Source of the DNA: Bryobacterales bacterium
GTDB taxonomy: Bacteria > Acidobacteriota > Terriglobia > Bryobacterales > Bryobacteraceae
Direction: 5' to 3'
DNA length: 6,039 bases
Assembly: GCA_003517725.1 (NCBI GenBank)
Contig: DOZZ01000166.1
Span: 6,181-12,219 of the forward strand
Positions 1-6,039 of this stretch are shown here, piece by piece (the first letter of the stretch is position 1; the number at the start of each line of letters is the position of its first letter). A program made the position numbers and the translations under genes. Below the pieces are notes generated by a model that was given only the letters and a program-made list of their open reading frames with translations, was not told the origin of the DNA and did no database searches.

Positions 1-1602
1 CGTTACCGACGCGGGATTGCTCGACATCGAAAAGTCTGGGGATGCAGCCACGCCGCACGAGGTGAACTTGAAGGACCCGATACCGGTGCTCCAGTTGAAC
101 GTGCCGTTGGTCTTGATGTATTCGTTGGTGTACCAGAAGGTGCAGTCGTCGGCCGGATCGATGCGCAGCGCGGTGTAGTCGCCCCAGCGCGAAAGATTGG
201 TGGTCTGCGAACCGGTGCCCTCGATGATGCTGGCCTCAGTGCTCATGGTCCCGGCCGGATCGCTGGCCTGGCGGCCCGTGTACCGGATCGCCGGGTGAAT
301 GCTGCCGTTTGACGCGCTGTAGCCCAGCCCGATGTTGCCCGAGCTATCCATCGCGGCGCTGCCCATCCAGCGATACGTGGCATCCGGCGCGAAAGTGCCC
401 TGCTGGAACAGGCTGAAGGTGGCGGTGCTGCTCACCGGCGCGCGCAGTTCATACCACCGCACTCCCACCGACGTCCCCGCGCTTACCGAGTGGTTCACCA
501 CCATGGCCTCGTGGTCCCCGAAGTTGCGGAACGCCAGCCGGTACATCAGGCGGTCGCCCAGCGAATCCAGTTGCTGCGTGGTGCCCGACTGCGGCACGCA
601 GGTGCCGCCTCCGCAAGCTTCCGAGAAGCTGCTCACGCCGATATCCTGCAACACCGAAAGGGTGGAGGCGCTGGGGTTGGCGAAATTGGGGTGCATCGCG
701 TACATGCGCAGGCTGCTGAGAGTTTCGAAATTTAGGAAATAGCCGGGCGTGCCGTCCACCGGCGCGGTCGAGCCATCCAGATCGGAGGGCAAGAAACCGC
801 CGTCATTGCTGATCGTGGTGCAGATCGATTGCGCCGTGGCGTCGCCCGTCAGCATCTTGGTCCTGTCATAGGCGCATAGCTGGCCGCCCGCGAAATTTTG
901 GCCGTTGCTGAAAAGGTTGTAAGAAGCCAGATAAGCGCTATTGGTGGCGGTCGGCCACACGCCGAACTTGGGGTAATCGTTGAGCGTCGTGCCGTACGAA
1001 AACGAATATAGGTTATACACGCCCGTGGGATCGGCCGTTTTCGAGACCGCGATGCACTCCAGGTAAGGCGATGCCGTGCCGCCCAACTGCGTGATGATCC
1101 ATCGATCCGCGGCCTTGTCGTATTGCGCTACCACGTCACCAGCATTTTGGGTCGCGCAGCCGTTGCCCAGCGCCGACCATAGCGAGCTCAGCGAATTGGG
1201 CCCCAGCACCAGCCCGCCGCTCTTGTTATAAATCGCATACCGAGAATTAACCGTCTGCAGGATGTAATTAAATGCGGGATTCTGGCCCACCGCCATATTG
1301 GTATCGGGGGGCGCGCAACAATTCGCCCCGACGCCGTCAAACACCGCCCCGGCCGTGGCGCTGATCAACGGACCCGCCGTCGTCTGCAGAGCCGTATCGG
1401 TCTGGCTGGGGCCGCCGGCGCGGGCCGGCAACAGCGGATGGTAGCGCACCTGATGACCCGTCGGCTGTTCAGAATCATGAACTTGGCGGAGAGGCTGGGT
1501 AACCGCGACCTGCGTCGGAGAGGAAACCGTAAAAGTTTGGGCGGACGCGGCCGAACCGAACACGGCCAAGCACAAGGCGGGCAGGACTAAGGCAAGTTTC
1601 AC
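1..1602 (-). CDS. Secreted protein of unknown function, probable beta-propeller-like body plus start of an Ig-like tail (3' end outside window)
   Basis: An uninterrupted minus-strand frame of 534 codons runs from a GTG at 1602 off the left edge; the stop codon is not in the window. The GTG is chosen because AAGGAA lies about 6 nt upstream and the encoded start MKLALVLPALCLAVFGSAASA-QT is a clean Sec signal peptide with an AxA cleavage site after about residue 21. Visible landmarks are DGVGANCCAPPDTN (89-102), YDKAADRW (161-168), a DYPKFGVWP motif (209-217), CAYDR (243-247), and RWGDYTALRIDP (472-483) followed by CTFWYTNEY (487-495). The body is rich in W, Y, G and D and beta-prone, which suggests a propeller-like fold (inference). 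After C515, the stretch PDFSMSSNPASVT (522-534) resembles the linker into Ig-like repeats common in acidobacterial exported proteins. I recall similar uncharacterised secreted proteins from that phylum but no established activity. It lies 51 bp after purU on the same strand and may be co-transcribed. The coding call is firm; the function is unknown. Confidence 0.88.
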   Translation of the reverse strand, partial: MKLALVLPALCLAVFGSAASAQTFTVSSPTQVAVTQPLRQVHDSEQPTGHQVRYHPLLPARAGGPSQTDTALQTTAGPLISATAGAVFDGVGANCCAPPDTNMAVGQNPAFNYILQTVNSRYAIYNKSGGLVLGPNSLSSLWSALGNGCATQNAGDVVAQYDKAADRWIITQLGGTASPYLECIAVSKTADPTGVYNLYSFSYGTTLNDYPKFGVWPTATNSAYLASYNLFSNGQNFAGGQLCAYDRTKMLTGDATAQSICTTISNDGGFLPSDLDGSTAPVDGTPGYFLNFETLSSLRMYAMHPNFANPSASTLSVLQDIGVSSFSEACGGGTCVPQSGTTQQLDSLGDRLMYRLAFRNFGDHEAMVVNHSVSAGTSVGVRWYELRAPVSSTATFSLFQQGTFAPDATYRWMGSAAMDSSGNIGLGYSASNGSIHPAIRYTGRQASDPAGTMSTEASIIEGTGSQTTNLSRWGDYTALRIDPADDCTFWYTNEYIKTNGTFNWSTGIGSFKFTSCGVAASPDFSMSSNPASVT

Positions 1603-1627
1603 GCAGGTTCCTTGATTTAAATGTAAG

Positions 1628-1655
1628 AAATCGTACGTAAATATTAGCACGATTT
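1628..1655 (-). terminator. Imperfect inverted repeat at the purU stop codon, possible weak terminator or mRNA hairpin
   Basis: On the minus strand AAATCGTGC and GTACGATTT can pair as seven Watson-Crick pairs, a G-U and a C-G around a 10-nt AT-rich loop. The left arm overlaps the purU TAA stop. The stem is AT-rich and is followed by CTTACATTT rather than a proper U-tract, so an efficient intrinsic terminator is doubtful. It could instead attenuate or stabilise transcript between purU and the secreted-protein gene. The pairing is visible in the sequence; any role is inference. Confidence 0.3.
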
Positions 1656-2502
1656 AATCGAAAATCACGGTTTTATTTCCATAACCCAAAATGCGGTGCT
1701 CCAGGTGCCACATCAGCGCGCGCGATAAAACGGAACGCTCCAGGTCCCGCCCTTTCCTAATGAGATCCTCCACCTGATCGCGGTGCGAGATGCGTACCAC
1801 GTCCTGTTCGATGATCGGCCCATCGTCGAGCGCCTCCGTGACGTAATGGCTGGTGGCGCCGATCAGCTTCACACCCCGCTGAAACGCCGCGTGATACGGC
1901 CGCGCGCCGATGAACGCCGGCAAAAAGGAATGGTGGACATTGATGATGCGCGACGGATATCTCTGGATGAATTGCGGCGTCAGAATCTGCATATAGCGCG
2001 CCAGCACCACCAGCTCGACGCCGGCCGCCGATAACAGCCGCAGTTGTTCCGCCTCGGCCCTGGCCTTGGTCTCGGGCGTAACCGGAAGGCAGTGGAATTC
2101 GGCGCCATGGAAGCGCGCCAGCGGCGCCGCGTCCGAATGATTCCCTATCACCAGCGGAATCGTGCAATGGAAATCGCCGGTCTGTTGCCGATGCAGAATA
2201 TCCGCCAGGCAGTGCAGATACTGGGACACGAAAATGGCCACGCGCGGCACATCCGACATCAATTTCAGTTGCCATCGCATGTCCAACTCCGCCGCCTTGC
2301 TCGCGAAGTCGGCCTTGAAGGCGCCCAAGTCAAAATCCCGCAAAGCCCATTCCACGCGCATGAAAAACAGCCCAGCCTCATGATCCTGGTGCTGGTCCGC
2401 ATGCGTGATGTTGGCGCCGTAGTCATACAGCAGGCTGGCCACCGACGCCACCAGCCCCTTACGGTCCGGGCAGTCGATCAGCAGCACCGCAGTCGTGTCC
2501 AT
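1654..2502 (-). CDS. purU: Formyltetrahydrofolate deformylase PurU
   Basis: This cytoplasmic enzyme hydrolyses 10-formyltetrahydrofolate to tetrahydrofolate and formate, balancing one-carbon folate pools and supplying formate for formate-dependent (PurT-type) purine synthesis where present. The 282 residues match the usual length (about 280 in E. coli). An N-terminal ACT domain (about 5-80) begins with the family signature LLIDCPDRKGLVASVA. A formyltransferase-fold catalytic domain (about 86-282) follows. It contains INVHHSFLPAFIGARPYH (187-204), with the expected catalytic Asn188 and His190, and GATSHYVTEALDDGPIIEQD (215-234), with the expected catalytic Asp226. The C-terminal segment RDLERSVLSRALMWHLEHRI is also typical. 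All key residues are present, so it should be active. The ATG at 2502 lies 4 bp after the stop of the upstream metallohydrolase gene and has no good Shine-Dalgarno sequence at normal distance, which suggests translational coupling. A GART (PurN) assignment is excluded by the ACT domain. Confidence 0.97.
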   Translation of the reverse strand: MDTTAVLLIDCPDRKGLVASVASLLYDYGANITHADQHQDHEAGLFFMRVEWALRDFDLGAFKADFASKAAELDMRWQLKLMSDVPRVAIFVSQYLHCLADILHRQQTGDFHCTIPLVIGNHSDAAPLARFHGAEFHCLPVTPETKARAEAEQLRLLSAAGVELVVLARYMQILTPQFIQRYPSRIINVHHSFLPAFIGARPYHAAFQRGVKLIGATSHYVTEALDDGPIIEQDVVRISHRDQVEDLIRKGRDLERSVLSRALMWHLEHRILGYGNKTVIFD

Positions 2503-2506
2503 GGGC

Positions 2507-4762
2507 TTAGTGCTGGCTCTCGCTAATCAGCCGCCGGTAAACCTCGCGCGCATGGTCGTAAGCTTTCCGTGCATCCGCCAGTTCGCCGGCCGCGATGCGC
2601 GGGGCTTTCTGCGTCCAGCACTGGTTCACCGCATCCAGACACCACTGGGCGCTCTGCCGCGAAGCACGGATCGGCGCGCCGCCCAACAGCGCGAACACCG
2701 GATTGGTGTGCGCCGCCGGCAGTGTACGTGCCGCGATCCAGCTGCTCTCGGTTAGCGTTACTTCGAACTTCAGTTCGCGCGGCGTGCCGTCCGCAACGAT
2801 GTTTTGGCGCGCCACGGCTTTGCCGTTCACGACAATCTCGACCGGCACTTCGCGCGTATTCCCGATGCGCGCCCGTTCCAAATCCCAGTACGGCTTCTGG
2901 TCCACGGGCAATTTTCGGATTGCCTCATTCGGTATCTCGGGTAAGTAAGCCGCGGCCTTAAGTGTCACCGTAACATTGCCGGCCTTTGCCAGGTGTAACT
3001 CACTGCCCTGTGTGCCCGCCTCTAGTCCATTCACGCTAAAGTCCATCAGGTGCGTCTTACCGTCCGAGACATAACTGCGCCCTGCCTTTAGGCCCGCCAG
3101 CCAGCCGGCATAAGTAAGTGGAGCGTCAGTCTTGACATAGCTGCGCCCCAGACCGACCCGCCCGTCATAAATGCACGGGAAGTCCGTCTCACCCGCGATC
3201 CGCGTGCGAAATCCAACATTCAGCGTGTGATACCAGATATTTAGTTCCCACGGATAGGGCGTATCCACCGCCGAAATGAAATCGACGCTATCGGGCTGCG
3301 TCACATCCACGATGTATTCGTTGGCGCCAATACCGTCAAACCCGGGCATCTCGTACGACGGCAGCTCGTGGCTCATGATCTGCAATCCCCAGCCCGAATG
3401 CGCGAAGCCCACGATCGCGCCCTGCGCCTTGGCCCAGCGAAACAGCGGTAAATCCCACGTGGGCCAATCTTCAATGCGATGCGTGCCGGGGTAATCCTGG
3501 TCCTTCAGGCCCAGCAGCACAATATGTCCCGCATGGCTCGAAGGAAACCCGGAAACCTCCAGATCGTAGTGCATCAATCGATCGGCTTGCGATAACTTGT
3601 CATCTTTGCCCGTAAAGAACTGCTTCTGATAGTAATAGTCCGGACCCCATGTCAGCACCGAACCTATATTCAAATGCTCCCCGAGTATCTGCCGGATCAT
3701 GTCGCGCGGCTCCACGCCCTCGGTTGGGTTCATATAGTGCGAACAGCCAGCCGCGTGCACATGGTGGTCGCCCGAGTACCAGCCCGACTTACTAGGATCG
3801 ATCCAGCGCGATAACTGGCATACAACTTCGGCCGACGATTTCGAATCCACCGAAAATTCCCGCGTGCGCGTCAGATACTCGGGACCGCCGGTGTATTCCA
3901 TGGTGTAATAGCCATCCGGCAGCGCGACGGTTTCGCCATCCGCCCGGTATACCTGCGGCTGAAAGAAAAGATCCGGCGCCAGCCGCTTCGCGGGGTTCGG
4001 ATACAGCCGGTTGAGCCGGTCGCGGATAATCAGCGAGGCCATCGAGGGCTGCCCATTCTCGTCCTTCACGCGAATGGTCACGGGTCGCGTGGGCAGCGCG
4101 TTGAACACGATCACAACGTCGTTACGAAAGCCGATATCCTGGCTGCCCTGCCCCACGTTGAAGCTGATCTTGGCCGACCGCTGCCCGGCATCGCGGCTCG
4201 ACACCGCCAGCACCGCGTACTCGATCCCCAGCCCCGAAAGCCTCTTGCGCATGGGCGGCAGCTGGTAGAGCGTAATATCCGCCCAGCGCTCCGCGGCCTG
4301 CGGCGGCGTCAATTGGATGGCCGGCGCGGCATCGCCGTTCGATTTCACGAAGGTGTTGCCGCTATTCGGGCTCTCCACGTTCAGGGCGGCCGTGACATGC
4401 CCGCCGTTCAGTACCTTCACCAGAAACAGGCGTGTGCCGGCCTCCACCAGTTCGGGACGGGCGGCGCCCTGCTGCACCTTCACGCGGCTCTCCGCGTTGA
4501 TATCGACCGTCACCAGTACGTGCGGCTCGAGCACTGCCTCCAGTTGCCCCACCGCCGCAGCCTCATCGGCATTGGCAATCGCGCTATTGATGCGGTCGAG
4601 TTCGTTCCGCCCGAGCGGCTGCCCCAAGTAGTCGAGCGTCTGCTCCAACTGCCGCACCTGCTGCGCCAGCGGCTGCAAAGGCACGGGCGGCGCGGCTGGC
4701 GCATGCTGATGCACCTGCGCCAGGGCCACCCCGCAAACCATCGCCAGTATGCCGAATTTCAT
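2507..4762 (-). CDS. Exported CehA/McbA-like PHP-domain metallohydrolase
   Basis: The 751-residue protein starts with MKFGILAMVCGVALA-QV, a short Sec signal peptide, so the enzyme is probably periplasmic or secreted. After a Pro/Gln-rich stretch and a helix (about 30-75) come beta-rich regions at about 80-220 and a carboxypeptidase-regulatory/Ig-like segment at about 225-318 (PVTIRVKDENGQP ... LPDGYYTMEYTGG). The PHP-type catalytic region covers about 328-570. Probable metal ligands are His334 and His336 in GDHHVH, His342, His410/His413 in SSHAGHIVLLG, His455 in GFAHSGWG and Asp527 in GETDFP. A beta-rich part (575-695) and a helical tail (700-751, beginning IRASRQSAQWCLDAV) follow. CehA/McbA relatives include carbaryl and phosphonate-ester hydrolases, but the substrate here cannot be read from sequence. 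No obvious Shine-Dalgarno precedes the ATG at 4762; the start is supported by the signal peptide. It is the first gene of the minus-strand cluster and is followed 4 bp later by purU. Ligand assignments are by motif only. Confidence 0.9.
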   Translation of the reverse strand: MKFGILAMVCGVALAQVHQHAPAAPPVPLQPLAQQVRQLEQTLDYLGQPLGRNELDRINSAIANADEAAAVGQLEAVLEPHVLVTVDINAESRVKVQQGAARPELVEAGTRLFLVKVLNGGHVTAALNVESPNSGNTFVKSNGDAAPAIQLTPPQAAERWADITLYQLPPMRKRLSGLGIEYAVLAVSSRDAGQRSAKISFNVGQGSQDIGFRNDVVIVFNALPTRPVTIRVKDENGQPSMASLIIRDRLNRLYPNPAKRLAPDLFFQPQVYRADGETVALPDGYYTMEYTGGPEYLTRTREFSVDSKSSAEVVCQLSRWIDPSKSGWYSGDHHVHAAGCSHYMNPTEGVEPRDMIRQILGEHLNIGSVLTWGPDYYYQKQFFTGKDDKLSQADRLMHYDLEVSGFPSSHAGHIVLLGLKDQDYPGTHRIEDWPTWDLPLFRWAKAQGAIVGFAHSGWGLQIMSHELPSYEMPGFDGIGANEYIVDVTQPDSVDFISAVDTPYPWELNIWYHTLNVGFRTRIAGETDFPCIYDGRVGLGRSYVKTDAPLTYAGWLAGLKAGRSYVSDGKTHLMDFSVNGLEAGTQGSELHLAKAGNVTVTLKAAAYLPEIPNEAIRKLPVDQKPYWDLERARIGNTREVPVEIVVNGKAVARQNIVADGTPRELKFEVTLTESSWIAARTLPAAHTNPVFALLGGAPIRASRQSAQWCLDAVNQCWTQKAPRIAAGELADARKAYDHAREVYRRLISESQH

Positions 4763-4924
4763 GAAAGCGAGTTTACATCAGCTGTAAGTCTGTGGCTCGC
4801 CCAACTGCTGCCCCCCGCCTCGACGCCGGTGGTCGCAGCCGAAGTCAACTTTTATAAAGCGATTGCTTTCAATTTATTTTTTTAGGAGGGATGGACGGCT
4901 GCAACGGGGACTAGAATAGGTAAA

Positions 4925-4984
4925 CACAACGCCTTTTACTGAAGATCTGGGCTGAGCGCCAGGCCACCCATAGGGGCGTTTGTG
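4925..4984 (+). other. Imperfect inverted repeat in the putative 5' leader of the Cys-rich gene
   Basis: CACAACGCC (4925-4933) can pair with GGCGTTTGTG (4975-4984) with a single bulged T, closing about 41 nt. Inside, CTGG and CCAG form a second small hairpin extended by two G-C pairs next to a bulged G. The structure would sit at the very 5' end of a transcript starting from the TAGAAT box at 4912. It matches no riboswitch class I know. The pairing is visible; its use in RNA is inference. Confidence 0.25.
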
Positions 4985-5045
4985 AGGAGTGATCTTGGCA
5001 CGCCCGTCGCGGCGCGGCGGAGCACTTCTTCCATAGCGCTTTAAC

Positions 5046-5054
5046 AAGGGGAGG
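5046..5054 (+). promoter_or_regulatory. Strong Shine-Dalgarno sequence that fixes the start of the Cys-rich gene
   Basis: AAGGGGAGG lies 5 nt before the ATG at 5060. An in-frame TAA at 5042-5044 stands just upstream and no ATG, GTG or TTG intervenes in frame, so translation must start at 5060 or later. The near-consensus site suggests efficient translation. Confidence 0.85.
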
Positions 5055-5059
5055 CCAAT

Positions 5060-6039
5060 ATGAGCGACCCAGTTGAACGTCAAGACGTGATCACCAGTCT
5101 TACCAAGGCCGGCCAGGCGGTCGGTCTCCTAGCCCAAGACGAAACGACATTCCGAGCCGCGGTCGATGCGTTCCGGGCGGCCGATGCGGAGTCTTTTCAG
5201 CGTCTGCTCGCCAACCTCAAGATCACCGACTGCGATCTGGTGTGTTTCTGGCTCCGCAGCAAGGAGTGCGTTTTAGAATGCATCGAGCTCTGCGGGCCGC
5301 CGAAAGAAGCCCTCACCGTTGAGGACATTCCCAAGTTCGCCGAGCTTGTCGCCAAGATTACCGGGGACGAGGAGTTGATCGAACGCCTCGCGACCGCCAT
5401 TCTGGATCGCGATGCCAAAGGCTTCTCGCTCCTCGTCAAAGAGCTTCAAGCCCAGCGGTATTGCCACTTTCTATGTCATTGGGCCTGTATCGTTCGCTGG
5501 CGGCTGGTGTGCGAGGTCGTCTGCGCGCCGGCGCGTGTTCCCATCCGGGAATTCGTCAGCGAACTCGCCACGGCCGGCGCGGCTGTTCGCGCCCTGCTTC
5601 AGGACCGCGCCAAGCTCGCTACCGTGATCAAGGCTGCCGTGGCGCAGAATTGCCAAACGCTCACGGGCATTTTTGGGCAAGATACTAACTGCTTTTACAT
5701 CTGCGAGTGGATCTGCAGTTGGCACTGCATCCTGGTCTGCCTGCCGCTCTGCCGTGCTTTCCCGCCCCTGGCCGATACCTCCATCGGAGAAATGCGAGCC
5801 TTTGCCCAGGCCGCGTCACAACTGGCCTCAAAGGAAGGCGCTATCACGCGCTTCGTGGACGCGGTGCTTACCGCGAACGCCGACGCCTTCGCGTCGCTCG
5901 TCAAAGAGTTCCAGGTGGAGCGCTTCTGTCTGCAGCTCTGCCACTGGATCTGCTTCACCATCTGCCGGCGCTTCTGCATTTGCGTGTGCCCCCCGAGCCT
6001 GTTCCCCCAGTTCACCTCGATCGGAGCCTACGATTACCT
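5060..6039 (+). CDS. Cysteine-rich four-repeat protein of unknown function (3' end outside window)
   Basis: The frame is open from the ATG at 5060 to the right edge: 326 full codons, no stop. I cannot assign a function. The visible part is four diverged repeats of about 77 residues (about 10-78, 88-155, 162-231, 241-310). Each has a predicted helical half with no cysteine (except C198 in repeat 3) ending in patterns such as FSLLVKEL or FASLVKEF, then a block with cysteine at every fourth residue and Trp midway between the second and third positions (W64, W141, W217, W296). There are 24 cysteines. No signal peptide or lipobox is present (it starts MSDPVERQDVITSL), so a cytosolic location is inferred. 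After the last block, PPSLFPQFTSIGAYDY begins a different, Cys-free segment that may open another domain. The protein may bind metal or iron-sulfur clusters, form disulfide-linked helices, or be structural; the sequence does not decide. I have a general impression of similar proteins in soil bacteria, without known role. It is transcribed away from the purU cluster. Confidence 0.85.
   Translation, partial: MSDPVERQDVITSLTKAGQAVGLLAQDETTFRAAVDAFRAADAESFQRLLANLKITDCDLVCFWLRSKECVLECIELCGPPKEALTVEDIPKFAELVAKITGDEELIERLATAILDRDAKGFSLLVKELQAQRYCHFLCHWACIVRWRLVCEVVCAPARVPIREFVSELATAGAAVRALLQDRAKLATVIKAAVAQNCQTLTGIFGQDTNCFYICEWICSWHCILVCLPLCRAFPPLADTSIGEMRAFAQAASQLASKEGAITRFVDAVLTANADAFASLVKEFQVERFCLQLCHWICFTICRRFCICVCPPSLFPQFTSIGAYDY
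5087..5989 (+). repeat. Four tandem protein-level repeats, each ending in a (C-x3)5-C block
   Basis: The Cys blocks fall at residues 58-78 (nt 5231-5293), 135-155 (5462-5524), 211-231 (5690-5752) and 290-310 (5927-5989), spaced 77, 76 and 79 residues apart. Blocks 3 and 4 have all six cysteines in register. Block 1 has Arg66 in place of the third, and block 2 has Trp147 in place of the fourth. Extra cysteines are C198 and C308. The repeats are strongly diverged at DNA level: the longest match I noticed is the 12-nt CTCGTCAAAGAG before blocks 2 and 4. The duplications are therefore old and retained for protein structure, not a recent tandem expansion. Confidence 0.8.

Larger units (their letters stand above)
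4763..5059. promoter_or_regulatory. Divergent intergenic region
   Basis: This 297-bp stretch separates the minus-strand metallohydrolase from the plus-strand Cys-rich gene and should hold promoters for both. It contains an AT-rich island at about 4848-4884 in otherwise GC-rich DNA, a plausible place for melting or regulator binding. On the plus strand TAGAAT (4912-4917) is a 5-of-6 match to a -10 box, but no TTGACA-like -35 lies 16-18 bp upstream. If used, transcription would start near 4924 and give a leader of about 135 nt. I find no convincing sigma-70 promoter for the minus-strand gene. No RNA gene or real protein-coding ORF is seen; shorter elements are described separately. Confidence 0.4.

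Noticed and set aside
332..742. Plus-strand 136-codon ORF antisense to the secreted protein gene
   Set aside because: It lies fully inside a 534-codon frame with a signal peptide and recognisable motifs; its own product has no domain-like features, and overlapping ORFs are common in GC-rich DNA.
1757..2526. Alternative frames over purU (minus 1757-2275, plus 2044-2526 and others)
   Set aside because: purU is unmistakable from its ACT and formyltransferase motifs; the overlapping frames give low-complexity Arg/Gly/Ala-rich products.
4856..4883. Short hairpin AAAGC-GATT-GCTTT followed by a T-rich run, resembling an intrinsic terminator
   Set aside because: The stem is only 5 bp and AT-rich, and no plus-strand gene ends upstream of it; it is better viewed as part of the AT-rich intergenic island.
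4313..4885. Plus-strand 190-codon ORF opposite the 5' end of the metallohydrolase gene
   Set aside because: It is antisense to the signal-peptide-bearing N-terminal coding region, His/Arg/Leu-rich, with no recognisable domain or ribosome site.
4884..4914. AGGAGG followed by ATG and a 7-codon ORF ending in TAG
   Set aside because: Only 1 nt separates the Shine-Dalgarno match from the ATG, too close for normal initiation, and the frame is tiny.
4874..5083. Minus-strand 69-codon ORF across the intergenic region
   Set aside because: It overlaps the start and ribosome site of the Cys-rich gene, is Arg/Pro/Ser-rich, and shows no family resemblance.
5060..5293. Resemblance of the helical half-repeats to Nif11-type peptide leaders, suggesting a RiPP precursor
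   Set aside because: The likeness is limited to a generic amphipathic pattern; there is no GG cleavage motif, the unit recurs four times, and no modification enzyme is in the window.
5197..6015. Minus-strand ORFs opposite the Cys-rich gene
   Set aside because: The plus-strand frame is longer, has a strong ribosome site, and shows ordered protein repeats that survive DNA divergence, which is strong evidence for the plus strand.

Overview
The window looks like chromosomal DNA of a high-GC soil or sediment bacterium, most likely an Acidobacteriota member of the Solibacter/Bryobacter type. This is inferred from protein style only: a secreted protein carrying the motif RWGDYTALRIDP followed by a PDFSMSSNPASVT Ig-type linker, and a large exported CehA/McbA-like PHP metallohydrolase ending in an IRASRQSAQWCL-type tail. 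No rRNA, tRNA, IS, CRISPR or phage sequence is visible.

Layout. From 4762 down to 1 there are three genes on the minus strand: an exported CehA/McbA-type metallohydrolase (4762-2507), purU (2502-1654, 4 bp after the previous stop, so almost certainly co-transcribed), and a GTG-initiated secreted protein (1602 to beyond position 1, 51 bp after purU). Divergent from these, across a 297-bp intergenic region, a plus-strand gene starts at 5060 with a strong Shine-Dalgarno sequence and runs off the right edge.

The plus-strand gene is the most unusual object. Its 326 visible residues form four degenerate repeats of about 77 residues, each ending in a helix-like block with cysteine (or one substitution) at every fourth position, (C-x3)5-C, and an invariant Trp midway between the second and third positions. 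It has 24 cysteines and no signal peptide, and I can assign it no function.

Working together: PurU turns 10-formyl-tetrahydrofolate into tetrahydrofolate and formate in the cytoplasm, whereas both flanking minus-strand products appear exported. No shared pathway is evident, so the cluster may be an operon of convenience. Both outermost genes are truncated by the window edges.
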